A stretch of DNA of 64,000 nucleotides from Synechococcus sp. RCC307 (GCA_000063525.1 CT978603.1:117104-181103), one strand, 5' to 3'. Positions 1 to 11,990 are shown, counted from the stretch's first letter. Numbers and translations: made by a program. The notes: generated by a model not told the origin, from the sequence alone.

Positions 1-116
1 TCACGGTGTTGTGTGATGGCGGTGATCGCTATCGCTCCCGCATTTGGAATCAGGAGTGGTTGCAAAGCCGGGGGCTGCGCCAGCCAGAGCGGCAGCAACT
101 CGGTAGCGTCGCTTAA
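1..116 (+). CDS. Cysteine synthase family protein, C-terminal end only
   Basis: The open frame runs in from the window edge and stops at TAA 114-116. The visible 37 residues include TVLCDGGDRYRSRIWNQEW, which resembles the C-terminal end of PLP-dependent O-acetylserine sulfhydrylases (typically T-I-L-C-D-S-G-x-R-Y, then an I-W-N-x-x-W stretch). That family makes cysteine from O-acetylserine and sulfide. The catalytic lysine and substrate loop lie outside the window, so CysK, CysM and cystathionine beta-synthase-like members cannot be separated. Confidence 0.6.
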   Translation, partial: TVLCDGGDRYRSRIWNQEWLQSRGLRQPERQQLGSVA

Positions 117-127
117 GAGCCAGAAGA

Positions 128-2101
128 GTGGCCGTGCCGACCCCTGCTGAGGCCGCCAGCGGAGCCTTGCTTGAGCGCCGTTATCGCCTCGATGAGGTTC
201 TCAGCGAGGCTGAGGGCACGCGCCTCTGGCGCGGCGCCGACACGTTGGTGGGTGAGTTGCCCGTGGCCATTCGCGCCTGGTGGGGGCTCACGGATGAAGA
301 GTTAGCGGCCTTGCAGCAGCGCTTGGAGCGGCTCAAGGCCGTGCTGCATCCCCAAATTCCCCGCTTGGGGGAGCAGTTGCCTGCCGAGGGTGGTTGCTGG
401 CAGGTCCGCGAATGGATTAGTGGGCGCACCTACCAAGACCTGCTGCAGGCCCGCCAAGAGCGGCAGCTTGTCTTTGGCTCTGGGGAGGTGCTGCTGCTGC
501 TGCGGCAGTTGCTGCCTGCCTTAGCTGCTTTGCATGGGCAGAACCTGGTGCATGGCGATCTGACCCCCGCCAATTTGGTTCGCCGCGATAGCGATGGACT
601 GCCGGTGCTGATTGATTTCGGCCTGCAAGCTGCCGTCGTTGGTCAACCGCTGACTGCTGCCACGGCGGGCTATGCCCCACCCCAGGCCAGGCACGAGCCC
701 TATGGGCTGTGGATGGACCTCTACAGCCTCGGTGTTGTGGCCCTCGTGCTGCTTAGTGGTGAAGAGCCAGCAGCCTTAATGGATCCCGTGTCGCTGGCCT
801 GGCGCTGGCCGGAAGGGATTGATCTGGATGCTGCGTTTCGCCAGGTGCTGGAGCGGCTGCTGGCAACAAGCCCTGAGCAGCGCTTCAACTCAGCGGCTGA
901 GGTGGCTGAGGCGTTAACCGCTCTGCCTGTCCCTGAGAGCACCGGGCCGGTGAGCCGCTCGGATCGCACGGCTGTGTTGCTGCCGCAGCTCAAGCCAGAG
1001 CAGCAAGCAGAGGCATCTCCTGCCCCTGCGCCCACCCGTCCAACCCGCGATGAGCGCCGGCGCGCCAAAGAACAAGCCGCGGAAGGTCGTTTTTGGCCTG
1101 TGGTGATTGCCCTGCTCTTGGCAGCGTTGGTGGGTTCGGCTTTGGGTTGGTTGCTGTTGGGTCGCAACCGCCAGAGCAACCGCCCGGCTTCAGCGCTTGC
1201 ACCGGAGCTCAGCTTGCCGCCAGCCGAGTTGGATCAACGCCAGCAATTGCTTAATCGCCTCAGGGCGTTGCAGGTCGATCAGGCCTGGTTTCTCAAGTTG
1301 GTGGATAGCAGCCTCGCGGCTCAGTTCCCGGAGCGAGGCGGGCGAGCACCCACCGACTCCTTGGAGGATGCGCCCCTGCGCAAAATCTGGAACGACCTAG
1401 CCCAGGAGTGGCTGGTGCGCGTTGAGCAGCTTCCTGTTCCCCTGCGCCAACGCCTGGGCAGTTACACAGATGCGGATTGGAAGCAACGCGAGAAATCCCT
1501 CACCAAAGAGGGTCTGAGTCCATTGGTGCTGCGGCAGTTGGTCAGCAGCAGCGCTCAGAACCTGCTGCCCGGCCGCAATCCAGAGACGATTCCTGCTGAG
1601 CCTGTGCGGCAGATCTGGTATGCCGCAGCTCTGCGCAGCTTGGAAGGCCTCAAGGTGGAGCAGCTCAAGCCTGTTTTGAACGTCCCGAGTTCACTAAGCA
1701 CGTCAGTGGATGGGCAAGGGGCCAAGTTGATCGCCATCAACGTGCCCAAAAACCATCGTTTGGTGCTGGGGGTCAATGGCACGCCGTTGATGCAGATGAG
1801 CTTGTTTGCCGCCAATGGCAAGGTGCTGGAGCCCCGTGGTCCGCTGCGGGTGCTCAGCGTGGCCCGGGTGGAGAACTCCCCGGTGCAGTTGTTGATTCGC
1901 AACGATGGCCTCGCTCCAGGCTTAATCAGCCTTTCGGTGCGGGTTGATCCGCCCTTGCCCAAGCCTGCGCGCGAGACCCAACGGCCTCGCCAACAGCAGC
2001 CTTCCGCTCAGCCGCCCAACCAGCCTCAGCCCCAAACTCCGAAGCAGGATTCGGTGCTTGATGAGATCAAGCAGCCCACGGTTGATCCCTTTGGCAATTA
2101 G
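128..2101 (+). CDS. Membrane-anchored Ser/Thr kinase-like protein, probable pseudokinase
   Basis: A 657-residue protein with an N-terminal protein-kinase fold (about 15-265), a Pro/Ala linker, one transmembrane helix (about 322-344) and an extracytoplasmic domain ending in a Pro/Gln-rich tail. Kinase landmarks are visible but altered. The glycine-rich loop reads [12 protein letters not shown], the beta-3 VAIK lysine is Arg49 (VAIR), and the catalytic loop is [10 protein letters not shown] instead of HRDLKPEN. Asp144, Asn149 and DFG (163-165) are kept. Loss of the ATP-anchoring lysine suggests weak or absent catalysis and a sensing or scaffolding role. The GTG start follows 11 bases after the previous stop. 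The 3' end overlaps smpB tail-to-tail by 4 bases. Confidence 0.8.
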
Positions 2102-2598
2102 AGGCGTTTGAGGGCGGAGCGCAGATCCTTCTGGTCTTGCTTGCGGCGCTCTTCCTGGCGTTTGTCATGAAGCTTCCGGCCTTTGCCCAGGCCGATGGTG
2201 AGCTTGATCCAGCTGCCTTTGAGGTGAATGTTTAAAGGGATCAAGGTGAGCCCTTTGGTGTCGAGCTGCCCCCTGAGCTTGTCGATCTCGCGGCGATGGG
2301 CCAGCAGCCTGCGCACCCGCAGCGGCTCATGGTTGAAGTAGCGGCTGGCCTGCTCATGGCCGGCAATGTGCACGTTGTGCAGTTGCAGCTGCCCCTGGCG
2401 GATCAGGCAGAAGCCGTCGCGCAGGTTGGCCTTGCCGGCGCGGATGGCCTTCACCTCCGTTCCCAGCAGTTCAATGCCGGTTTCCAGCGTGTCAAGGATT
2501 TCGTACTGATGACGGGCCTGGCGGTTGTCCGCAAGCAGCTTCTGCGCCTCAAGGCGCTTTTTGGCTGCCGCTTTTGCTCCCTTGCCCTTGCCGGCCAC
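2098..2598 (-). CDS. smpB: SsrA-binding protein SmpB
   Basis: A 166-residue SmpB, the tmRNA partner that rescues stalled ribosomes in trans-translation. The core is typical: an OB-fold start ([20 protein letters not shown]), then GKANLRDGF, and a basic tail with [18 protein letters not shown], which in this family folds into the empty mRNA channel. The Lys/Ala-rich first 20 residues are a short extension. It is divergent from ruvB with 54 bases between the starts and converges on the kinase gene, with stop codons overlapping. No tmRNA gene was seen in the window. Confidence 0.96.
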
Positions 2599-2652
2599 GC
2601 CCTCGCCCTTTTCATTTCATGCTGACGCATGGATTGTCCGTAACCTCGAGCC

Positions 2653-3687
2653 ATGGCGATTCAGTCCTCCAGCAGCGGCAGCAAGCCACCAGCGCCCAAG
2701 CGTCTGGTGGCCCCAGAGGCCACGGCTGCTGAGGGTGATGGCGGCCGGGATGAGGGTCTGAGGCCCCGCCGCTTGGCTGATTACATCGGTCAGAGCGAGC
2801 TCAAGCAGGTGCTGGGGATTGCTGTTGAGGCCACCCGCCTGCGCAACGACGCGCTCGACCATGTGCTGCTTTATGGCCCACCGGGTCTGGGCAAAACCAC
2901 CATGGCGTTGGTGCTCGCCGAAGAGCTGGGTGTGTCCTGCCGCATCGCTAGTGCGCCAGCCCTTGAGCGTCCGCGCGACATCGTTGGCCTGTTGATGAAT
3001 CTGCAGCCACGCGAGCTGCTCTTTATTGATGAAATTCACCGGCTGAACCGGGTGGCCGAGGAGCTGCTCTATCCAGCGATGGAGGATTTTCGCCTTGATC
3101 TCACCGTGGGCGCCGGTCCAGCGGCCCGCACCCGCAGTTTGGAGCTTCCGCCGTTCACTTTGGTGGGGGCGACCACCAAAGCCGGGTCCTTGAGCTCACC
3201 ATTGCGGGATCGTTTTGGCTTAATTCAGCGGCTGGAGTTCTACAGCTGCAGTGATCTCGAGGCGATCGTCTCTCGCTCGGCCCAACTGCTGCAGTTGGAG
3301 TTAGCGGCTGAGGCCGCCGCTGAAATCGCCCGGCGCTGCCGGGGCACCCCGCGGATCGCCAATCGCCTGCTGCGGCGTGTGCGTGATTTCGCCAGCGTTC
3401 GCGGGATTGCCGCGGTGGGAGCACCAGTGGTGGTGGAAGCCTTGGCGATGCACCGGGTGGATGGCCGCGGCCTCGATCCCTCCGACCGCCGTTTGCTCAG
3501 CCTGCTGGAGACCAGCTACGGCGGAGGCCCAGCGGGTCTCGATACCCTGGCAGCAGCGTTGGGTGAAGACCCCGACACGCTGGAAGCTGTGGTGGAACCG
3601 TTTCTGTTGCAACTTGGTTTTCTGCAGCGCACCCCTCGCGGGCGTGTGTTGACTGACGCCGGCAGGGCCCATTTGGAGGCCGCTTGA
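2653..3687 (+). CDS. ruvB: Holliday junction branch migration helicase RuvB
   Basis: A 344-residue AAA+ motor that drives branch migration with RuvA. Walker A is GPPGLGKTT (75-83), Walker B is LLFIDEIHR (about 122-130), sensor 1 is in [11 protein letters not shown], and the arginine-finger segment is [11 protein letters not shown] winged-helix domain closes the C terminus. The first about 35 residues are a Ser/Gly/Ala-rich extension before the conserved [12 protein letters not shown]. It is the first gene of a tightly coupled plus-strand run: its TGA overlaps the ATG of the TPR gene by one base. ruvA and ruvC are not in the window. Confidence 0.97.
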   Translation: MAIQSSSSGSKPPAPKRLVAPEATAAEGDGGRDEGLRPRRLADYIGQSELKQVLGIAVEATRLRNDALDHVLLYGPPGLGKTTMALVLAEELGVSCRIASAPALERPRDIVGLLMNLQPRELLFIDEIHRLNRVAEELLYPAMEDFRLDLTVGAGPAARTRSLELPPFTLVGATTKAGSLSSPLRDRFGLIQRLEFYSCSDLEAIVSRSAQLLQLELAAEAAAEIARRCRGTPRIANRLLRRVRDFASVRGIAAVGAPVVVEALAMHRVDGRGLDPSDRRLLSLLETSYGGGPAGLDTLAAALGEDPDTLEAVVEPFLLQLGFLQRTPRGRVLTDAGRAHLEAA

Positions 3688-4445
3688 TGGCTTGGCTGAT
3701 GCCAACTCTGTTGGCGTTGCTGTTGGGCACCACCGGGCTGGCCGATCAGTTTCACCAGGCTTTGGAGGCCAGCCAACAGGGACGTTTCGCTGAAGCTCTC
3801 GGACTTTGGGATGGCGTGATTGAGCTTGCTCCAGCAGACAGCGCAGCCTGGAGCAACCGCGGCAATGTGCGTTTGGCCTTGGGTGACCCAGAGGGTGCCA
3901 TTGCCGATCAGACCGAGGCGATCCGCTTGGAGCCTGAGGCGATCGACCCCCATCTCAATCGCGGCACTGCCGAAGAAGCCCTAGCCCAATGGGATCAAGC
4001 AGCAGCTGATTACAACTGGATTTTGGAGCGCCAGCCCGATGAGGCCGCCGCCCTTTACAACCTGGGCAATGTGGCCGGCAGCCTCGGGGATTGGCCTGCC
4101 GCACGGGAGCGATTTGAAGCGGCATCGCTCGCTCAGCCAGGGATGGCCATGGCGCGCTCTAGTGCTGCTTTGGCAGCCTTTCAAATCGATGAGCTGGAGA
4201 CCTCAGAGAAGGAATTACGCCGGTTGATTCGCCGTTACCCCCTGTTTGCGGATGCCCGTGCGGCCCTAACGGCGTTGCTGTGGCAGCAAGGCAACGCTGG
4301 TGAGGCCGAGAGCCATTGGGCCGCAGCTTCAGGTTTGGATGAGCGCTACAGCGATCCGCAGTGGTTGCTGCAGGTGCGCCGCTGGCCGCCTGAGCCAGTC
4401 AGCGCATTGCAGCGGTTTTTGGCTCTCGATGGGGGCCAGCCATGA
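3687..4445 (+). CDS. Tetratricopeptide repeat protein, probably exported
   Basis: About 252 residues: a hydrophobic N-terminal segment ([19 protein letters not shown]) that fits a signal peptide, followed by consecutive TPR units, for example WSNRGNVRLALGDPEGAIAD and LYNLGNVAGSLGDWPAAR. TPR arrays mediate protein-protein contacts; the partner cannot be read from sequence. ATG 3687 is preferred over the adjacent in-frame TTG at 3684 because it gives TGATG coupling with ruvB. Its stop overlaps the next start (ATGA), so it is probably translated with the amidohydrolase. Confidence 0.85.
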   Translation: MAWLMPTLLALLLGTTGLADQFHQALEASQQGRFAEALGLWDGVIELAPADSAAWSNRGNVRLALGDPEGAIADQTEAIRLEPEAIDPHLNRGTAEEALAQWDQAAADYNWILERQPDEAAALYNLGNVAGSLGDWPAARERFEAASLAQPGMAMARSSAALAAFQIDELETSEKELRRLIRRYPLFADARAALTALLWQQGNAGEAESHWAAASGLDERYSDPQWLLQVRRWPPEPVSALQRFLALDGGQP

Positions 4446-5608
4446 ACGATCAGGCCGCCCTGCTGGAGATCCGCCGCTATCTGCATGCCCATCCGGAGTT
4501 GAGCGGCCATGAACAGCGCACTGCGGCGTTGGTGGCTGGTGAATTGCGTCAACTCGGCTGGCAAGTGCGTGAAGGTGTTGGCCGCACCGGCGTGGTGGCC
4601 GAATTGGGCCCCGAGAATGGCCCCGTGATCGGCCTGCGTGTTGATCTCGATGCGTTGCCGATCGAAGAGCGCACGGGCCTGCCCTTTGCCTCCAAGGAGC
4701 TGGGCTTGATGCATGCCTGCGGCCACGATTTGCACACCTGTGTGGGCCTTGGTGTGGCCATGGCCTTGGCGCGTGACCCGCGTCCTTTGCCGGGCCGGGT
4801 GCGGCTGCTGTTTCAGCCCGCCGAAGAAACTGCGGAAGGCGCCCGGTGGCTTGTGGAGGCTGGGGCCGTGGAGGGTCTTAGCGGCCTGTACGGGGTGCAT
4901 GTGTTTCCCAGCATTCCTGTGGGGAGCATTGGCGTGCGCCATGGCTCCTTGACGGCCGCGGCGGCGGAGTTGGAGGTGGAGGTGCTGGGGGAATCAGGCC
5001 ATGGGGCCCGGCCCCATCAGTCGGTGGATGCGATCTGGATTGCGGCCCGCCTGATCAGTGGTTTGCAAGAGGCGATTAGCCGCCGGCTTGATGCGCTGCA
5101 ACCGGTGGTGCTGAGCTTTGGGCGGATTGAAGGGGGCCGCGCGTTCAATGTGATTGCTGATCGCGTCAAGTTGCTCGGCACCCTGCGCTGTTTGGACACA
5201 GCCCTCTACAAGGAGCTGCCTGCGTGGGTGGAAAGCACAGCGCAGCAGATCTGCCGCGCTTACGGCGGTGAGGCCACGGTGCGGTTTCGCGGCATCGCCC
5301 CACCGGTTCAGAATGATTTGGAGCTCACGCGCTTGTTGGAGCAGGTGGCCCTCGAGCAGTTGGGGCGTGAGCGGGTGCTCGAGCTCGAGCAGCCCAGCCT
5401 TGGAGCCGAAGACTTCGCCCATTACCTGGGCCATGTGCCGGGGTGCATGTTCCGTCTTGGTGTTGCGGGGCCCGAGGGCTGCGCGCCTTTGCATAACGGG
5501 GCGTTTAACCCTGAGGAGGCCTGTTTGCCCTTGGCGGTTGAGCTGCTTTCGGCAACATTGCGCCGTTGGTTGGAGCAGCATGGCCAGCAGAGCGGAGCTG
5601 CCCTGTGA
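4442..5608 (+). CDS. M20 family amidohydrolase (N-acyl-amino-acid / IAA-amino-acid hydrolase type)
   Basis: A 388-residue zinc amidohydrolase of the M20D group, which cleaves N-acyl or aryl-acyl amino acids such as hippurate. Metal-binding motifs are present: HACGHDLHT (91-99, with Cys93 and His95), the PAEETAEGA acidic pair near 128-129, a His in YGVHVFPSIPVG, and a later LGAEDFAHYL. The length matches the family (about 380-400). The exact substrate is not predictable. Start and stop both overlap neighbours (ATGA, GTGA), so it sits inside the ruvB-TPR-HEAT run. Confidence 0.9.
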   Translation: MNDQAALLEIRRYLHAHPELSGHEQRTAALVAGELRQLGWQVREGVGRTGVVAELGPENGPVIGLRVDLDALPIEERTGLPFASKELGLMHACGHDLHTCVGLGVAMALARDPRPLPGRVRLLFQPAEETAEGARWLVEAGAVEGLSGLYGVHVFPSIPVGSIGVRHGSLTAAAAELEVEVLGESGHGARPHQSVDAIWIAARLISGLQEAISRRLDALQPVVLSFGRIEGGRAFNVIADRVKLLGTLRCLDTALYKELPAWVESTAQQICRAYGGEATVRFRGIAPPVQNDLELTRLLEQVALEQLGRERVLELEQPSLGAEDFAHYLGHVPGCMFRLGVAGPEGCAPLHNGAFNPEEACLPLAVELLSATLRRWLEQHGQQSGAAL

Positions 5609-5823
5609 ACTCACGCCTGCTGTTGGCGTTGGCCACACCTCTATTGGTGTTGTTGGCTCTGTTGGGGCTCTTTGGCGTGGGCCAGCGGCAGGGTGCTGAG
5701 CGCTTGCAGGCTCTGCCTGCGGTGTTGATTGGTTCGGGGCTGCTGGTGGCTGGATCTGCTGGCTATGGTCGCCGCCGGCGCCAGCTGCTGCGCGCCTTAC
5801 GCGAGCGCGAGCCAACGCCATGA
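5605..5823 (+). CDS. Small two-helix membrane protein
   Basis: About 72 residues from GTG 5605, which overlaps the previous stop as GTGA. Two hydrophobic helices are visible (LLLALATPLLVLLALLGLFG and about VLIGSGLLVAGSAGYG), followed by an Arg-rich cytoplasmic tail (GRRRRQLLRALRERE). It resembles the short cyanobacterial DUF3188-type proteins by size and layout; that is recall, not a search. A longer in-frame ORF from 5566 would overlap the amidohydrolase by 43 bases and is less likely. Function unknown. Confidence 0.7.
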   Translation: MNSRLLLALATPLLVLLALLGLFGVGQRQGAERLQALPAVLIGSGLLVAGSAGYGRRRRQLLRALREREPTP

Positions 5824-6353
5824 GCACCGAAGCCCAACAACCCAGTGGCATGGATTTGCCGGCGATTGAGGCGGCCATCACCAGTGGCGACACCACCTTG
5901 CGGATGCGGGCGATCACGGCGATGCAGCCCTTTGAACCTCAAGAGTGTGTGCCGCTTTTGCTGCAATGCCTGGATGACGACGCTTTTGTGGTGCGCTCCT
6001 TGGCCTGCATGGGATTGGGCTACAAGCGCAACCCCCAGGGGCTGCAGGCCCTGCTGAAGGTGATGCAAGCCGAGAGCGATCACAACGTTCGCGCTGAAGC
6101 CGCCAATGCTGTTGCCCGCCACGGCGGCGAGCAGGCCCTCCAGGCGCTGTTGGATCTCTATGCCCGCGACGAGCATTGGCTGGTTCGCACCAGCATCCTG
6201 GCGGCGATGGCTGCTGAAGATGACATGCCCATGGAGCCTTTGCAGCAGCTGGCTGAGCAAGGCTGCGCTGATGACAACGAGACCGTGCGTGAAGCCGGCC
6301 AAGGCTTGAAGTTGCGTCTGCAGCAACGTCGTTTGGAGAAGCTGCTGCCCTAG
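5820..6353 (+). CDS. HEAT-repeat protein
   Basis: A 177-residue all-helical protein with about four HEAT-like repeats, for example FVVRSLACMGLGYKRNPQGL, HNVRAEAANAVARHGGEQAL and WLVRTSILAAMAAEDD. In cyanobacteria, HEAT proteins include phycobilin lyases (CpcE/F) and the phycobilisome degradation protein NblB. The repeats here look closer to a generic scaffold than to CpcE, and no phycobilisome gene is nearby, so the role is left open. ATGA overlap with the upstream small membrane gene. It is the last gene of the run. Confidence 0.8.
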   Translation: MSTEAQQPSGMDLPAIEAAITSGDTTLRMRAITAMQPFEPQECVPLLLQCLDDDAFVVRSLACMGLGYKRNPQGLQALLKVMQAESDHNVRAEAANAVARHGGEQALQALLDLYARDEHWLVRTSILAAMAAEDDMPMEPLQQLAEQGCADDNETVREAGQGLKLRLQQRRLEKLLP

Positions 6354-6375
6354 CGGTCTTGCTAGCTTTTTGGAG

Positions 6376-6464
6376 TCACTAGGGGTGCCGTCGCCGGATC
6401 AACGGCTATGGCTGAGATCACACCCTCCGAACCTGATTCCGGGTTATGCCGGCGCAGGGAAGTG
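6376..6464 (+). promoter_or_regulatory. TPP (THI-box) riboswitch upstream of thiC
   Basis: All conserved elements are in order: AGGGGTGCC (about 6381-6389), GGCTGAGATCACACCC (about 6410-6425), and the pyrophosphate-sensor segment CGAACCTGATTCCGGGTTATGCCGGCGCAGGGAAG (about 6428-6462). Thiamine pyrophosphate binding normally represses thiamine genes. Between the aptamer and thiC a C-rich CCCCCTCCC stretch (about 6480-6488) can pair with the GAGG of the ribosome-binding site, which suggests control of translation start; that last step is inference. Confidence 0.95.
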
Positions 6465-6494
6465 CTGGATGTGCGGCGGCCCCCTCCCTGTTGA

Positions 6495-7907
<1,413 letters not shown>

Positions 7908-7936
7908 TCCTCTTTCGCTCAGCTCACAGGCACAAA

Positions 7937-7963
7937 AAAAGCCCCCCTTTTGGGGGGCTTTTG
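7937..7963. terminator. Bidirectional intrinsic terminator between thiC and tktA
   Basis: A perfect stem AAAAGCCCCCC / GGGGGGCTTTT with a TTTT loop, preceded by an A run and followed by a T run. It can therefore work for thiC (plus strand) and for the acpP-fabF-tktA set (minus strand). It is one of the few convergent junctions in the window with a clear terminator. Confidence 0.92.
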
Positions 7964-7979
7964 TTTGGCTAAAGGAGGC

Positions 7980-9989
7980 TCAACCCAGCAGGGCTTTGGA
8001 CTTGGCCACCACGTTCTCCACGGTGAAACCGAATTCCTTCATGCAGGTGCCGCCAGGAGCAGAAGCGCCGAAGCGGTTCATGGTGACGCTGTCGCCATCA
8101 AGGCCGATGAAGCGGTGCCAGCCAAAGGCTTCGGCGGCTTCCACCACGATGCGCTTGCGAATGGCAGAAGGCAGAACCTGCTCCTTGTAGGCATCGCTCT
8201 GCTCATCGAAGAGCTCTACGCAGGGCATGGAGACCACACGCACCTTCTTGCCTTCAGCGGTGAGCTGTTTGGCGGCTTGAACGCAGAGGTCAAGCTCGGT
8301 GCCGGTGCCGATCAGGATCAGCTCAGGGGTGCCGTCGCAGTCCTCAAGGATGTAGCCGCCATGCGCGACTTTTTCGATCGAGGAGTTGGCCTGGTTGGCC
8401 ATGCCCTGGCGGCTGAGGCACAAAGCGCTGGGGCGATGACGGTTCTCGATGGCCAGCTTGTAGGCACCGCTGGTTTCGTTGCCATCACCAGGACGGAACA
8501 CCAGCATGTTGGGGATGGCCCGCAGCGATGGGATGGTCTCGATTGGCTGGTGGGTGGGGCCGTCTTCACCGACGCCAATGGAGTCGTGGGTGAGCACATA
8601 GATCACACCCAGCTCGCTGAGGGCTGACAGGCGCATCGAACCGCGCATGTAGTCGGCAAACACCAGGAAGGTGCCGCCGTAGGGGATCAAACCACTGTTG
8701 TGATAAGCGATGCCGTTCAGCACAGCCGCCATGGCGTGCTCGCGTACACCGAAGTGCAGGTAGCGCTTTTCAGGGGTTTCCGGCTGGAAGGAACCGGTTT
8801 CCCCCTTGATGTCGGTGTAGTTGGAGTGGGTGAGGTCAGCGGAGCCACCGATCAGCTCAGGCAGGTTGGGGCCGAGAGCACCCAGACAGATCTGGGAGTG
8901 CTTGCGGGTCGCCAGACCCTTGTCATCGGCGGTGTAGGTGGGCAGATCCTTGTCCCATCCCTGGGGCAGTTCATTGCGCAGCATGCGCTCGAATTCAGCG
9001 GCTTCGCTGGGGTACTTGCTGCGGTAGCCGGCCAGGGCCTGATTCCACTCAGCCTCGAGGCTGGAGCCACGCTCGATGGCCTGGCGGTATTGGTCGTAGG
9101 CCTCCTGGGGCACCTCAAAGGGGCCGTAATCCCAGCCCAGTTGCTGGCGGGTCAAAGCGGCTTCTTCTTCACCCAGGGGAGCGCCGTGCACACCAGCGGT
9201 GTCGCTCTTGTTGGGTGAGCCATAGCCGATGGTGGTGGTCACCTTGATGATCGAAGGCTTATCGGTGACAGCCTTGGCCGACTCGATCGCCTTGGCAATG
9301 GCATTCACATCGGTGTTGCCGTCAGCCACATGCTGCACATGCCAGCCATAGGCCTCGTAGCGCTTGAGCACGTCTTCGGTGAAGGAGACGTTGGTGCGCC
9401 CGTCGATGGTGATGTGGTTGTCGTCGTAGAGGGCAATCAGCTTGCCCAACTTGAGGTGACCAGCCAAAGAGCAGGCCTCAGAGGCCACACCTTCTTGGTT
9501 ACAGCCATCGCCCATGATCACGTAGGTGTAGTGATCGACGACCTTGGCGTCAGGCTTGTTGAACTTGGCGGCCAGGTGAGCCTCAGCAATCGCCAGGCCA
9601 ACAGCGTTGGAGATGCCGGCGCCCAGAGGGCCGGTGGTTACCTCAATGCCGGGTGTTTCAAAGGTCTCGGGGTGGCCAGGGGTTTTGGAGCCCCACTGGC
9701 GGAACTGCTTGATGTCTTCGATCGTGACCGAGTCGTAGCCGGTCAGGTGCAGCAAGGCGTAAAGCAGCATGCAGCCGTGGCCCGCTGAGAGCACGAAACG
9801 GTCGCGGTTGAACCATTTCGGGTTCTTGGGGTTGTGCTTGAGGAACTTGTCCCAAAGGGTGTAACCCATGGGCGCACAGCCCATCGGCAAACCGGGGTGG
9901 CCGCTATTGGACTTGTTGACCGCATCGACCGCCAGCATGCGGATGCTGTTGATGCAGAGGGTGTCGAGCGAAACAGGTGCAGCGACCAT
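7980..9989 (-). CDS. tktA: Transketolase
   Basis: A 669-residue TPP enzyme of the Calvin-Benson and pentose-phosphate pathways that moves two-carbon units between sugar phosphates. Family features: [20 protein letters not shown] near the N terminus, the TPP/Mg motif [22 protein letters not shown], and [18 protein letters not shown] in the pyrimidine domain. It lies 33 bases downstream of fabF on the same strand, so acpP-fabF-tktA may be one transcript linking carbon fixation with fatty-acid synthesis; the terminator at 7937-7963 closes it. Confidence 0.97.
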   Translation of the reverse strand: MVAAPVSLDTLCINSIRMLAVDAVNKSNSGHPGLPMGCAPMGYTLWDKFLKHNPKNPKWFNRDRFVLSAGHGCMLLYALLHLTGYDSVTIEDIKQFRQWGSKTPGHPETFETPGIEVTTGPLGAGISNAVGLAIAEAHLAAKFNKPDAKVVDHYTYVIMGDGCNQEGVASEACSLAGHLKLGKLIALYDDNHITIDGRTNVSFTEDVLKRYEAYGWHVQHVADGNTDVNAIAKAIESAKAVTDKPSIIKVTTTIGYGSPNKSDTAGVHGAPLGEEEAALTRQQLGWDYGPFEVPQEAYDQYRQAIERGSSLEAEWNQALAGYRSKYPSEAAEFERMLRNELPQGWDKDLPTYTADDKGLATRKHSQICLGALGPNLPELIGGSADLTHSNYTDIKGETGSFQPETPEKRYLHFGVREHAMAAVLNGIAYHNSGLIPYGGTFLVFADYMRGSMRLSALSELGVIYVLTHDSIGVGEDGPTHQPIETIPSLRAIPNMLVFRPGDGNETSGAYKLAIENRHRPSALCLSRQGMANQANSSIEKVAHGGYILEDCDGTPELILIGTGTELDLCVQAAKQLTAEGKKVRVVSMPCVELFDEQSDAYKEQVLPSAIRKRIVVEAAEAFGWHRFIGLDGDSVTMNRFGASAPGGTCMKEFGFTVENVVAKSKALLG

Positions 9990-10022
9990 GGGGATCTCGT
10001 AGGGGAGGTAAGGGGGACCCCG

Positions 10023-11270
10023 TCACGCGTAGCGACGGAAAGCGAGGCAGACGTTGTGACCGCCGAATCCAAATGAATTGGAAAGGGCCGTTGAGATTAT
10101 CTGCTCCCGTGCCTGATTCGGAACGACATCCAGATCACAGGCGGGATCGGGATTCTGGTGGTTGATGGTGGGAGGCACCACACCGTTCTGCAGTGCTAGC
10201 ACCGCAGCGACGGCTTCGATGCCACCGCTGCCACCCAGTAAGTGACCAGTCATGGACTTGGTGGAGCTCACCGGGATGGCCTTGGCCCGCTCGCCCAGGG
10301 CGGTTTTGATGGCAGCGGTTTCATTGCTGTCGTTGGCTGGGGTGCTGGTGCCGTGGGCATTGACGTAATCAATGTCATCGGCCTTCAGCCCTGCATCGCT
10401 GAGCGCGAGGCTCATTGCTCTGGCGCCGCCCAAGCCACCCGGGATGGGTGAGGTGATGTGGTGGGCATCACAGGTCATGCCGTAGCCGACCACCTCGCCA
10501 AGGATCTCAGCACCACGGGCTTGAGCATGGTCGAGGGTTTCGAGCACCAAGATGCCGGCGCCCTCACCAATTACGAAGCCATCGCGTTCAGCATCAAAGG
10601 GACGGCTGGCCGTAGCTGGATCGTCGTTGCGGAACGAGAGCGCTTTGGCGCTGGCAAAGCCAGCCACTCCAAGCGGTGTAATCGCTGATTCAGCGCCGCC
10701 GCAGATCATGGCGTCGGCGTGGCCTTGCTGCAGTAAGCGGAAGGCATCACCAATGGCGTTGGATCCAGCGGCGCAGGCGGTGGCGACAGCTGAACTGGGC
10801 CCTTGAGCCCCCAGGGCGATGGCCGCCAGGCCGGTTGCCATGTTGGGGATCATCATCGGCACCGTGAACGGGCTCACGCGCCCTGGCCCCTTGCCCTCGA
10901 GAACGTGGGCTTGGGTTTCCATCGTCAGCAAGCCGCCAACTCCAGAGCCGATGATCACGCCGATGCGCTGGCGATTGGCATCGGTGATTTCAAGGCCGCT
11001 GTGAGCCAGCGCCTCTTTGGCAGCCACAACGCCGAATTGGCAAAAGCGATCCCAACGCTTGGTTTCTTTGGGGTCGAGAACACCGGTGGGATCGAAGTCC
11101 TTCACTTCTGCGGCAAAGCGGCAGGCGTGCTTGGACGCGTCGAACAGGGTGATCGGCGCCACACCATTGGCACCGGACTGCAGCCCGGCCCAATAGGTGG
11201 CAACGGTATTTCCAATGGGTGTCACGGCGCCAAGACCCGTGATCACCACCCGGCGGGACGACTCAGCCAT
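10023..11270 (-). CDS. fabF: 3-oxoacyl-ACP synthase II (FabF)
   Basis: A 415-residue condensing enzyme that elongates acyl-ACP with malonyl-ACP. The Cys-His-His triad is visible: Cys166 in VATACAAGSN, His306 in NAHGTSTPAND and His343 in MTGHLLGGSGG. Full length for the family. acpP lies 27 bases upstream on the same strand and encodes the carrier protein it works with. Confidence 0.97.
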   Translation of the reverse strand: MAESSRRVVITGLGAVTPIGNTVATYWAGLQSGANGVAPITLFDASKHACRFAAEVKDFDPTGVLDPKETKRWDRFCQFGVVAAKEALAHSGLEITDANRQRIGVIIGSGVGGLLTMETQAHVLEGKGPGRVSPFTVPMMIPNMATGLAAIALGAQGPSSAVATACAAGSNAIGDAFRLLQQGHADAMICGGAESAITPLGVAGFASAKALSFRNDDPATASRPFDAERDGFVIGEGAGILVLETLDHAQARGAEILGEVVGYGMTCDAHHITSPIPGGLGGARAMSLALSDAGLKADDIDYVNAHGTSTPANDSNETAAIKTALGERAKAIPVSSTKSMTGHLLGGSGGIEAVAAVLALQNGVVPPTINHQNPDPACDLDVVPNQAREQIISTALSNSFGFGGHNVCLAFRRYA

Positions 11271-11297
11271 GGTGTTGCAACAAGCAGATCGTGGCGA

Positions 11298-11919
<622 letters not shown>

Positions 11920-11946
11920 TTTCAAGGGCTTTCATCCCTATGCTCT

Positions 11947-11969
11947 GCCCGGCCCTGCCGGGCTTTTTT
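11947..11969 (+). terminator. Intrinsic terminator after psaC
   Basis: A 7-base-pair GC stem GCCCGGC / GCCGGGC with a CCT loop, followed by six T. It lies 28 bases after the psaC stop and 22 bases before glmS. Confidence 0.9.
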
Positions 11970-11990
11970 GTTGATCAGGAGTAGGAGCGG

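Noticed and set aside
4994..5917. 307-codon minus-strand ORF opposite the amidohydrolase
   Set aside because: Antisense to a complete M20 enzyme and to two coupled genes; biased Ala/Arg/Gln composition typical of shadow frames.
7950..9788. Long plus-strand ORFs (7950-8627, 8700-9218, 9330-9788) opposite transketolase
   Set aside because: Shadows in the complementary frame of a highly conserved gene; no own ribosome-binding site or motif.
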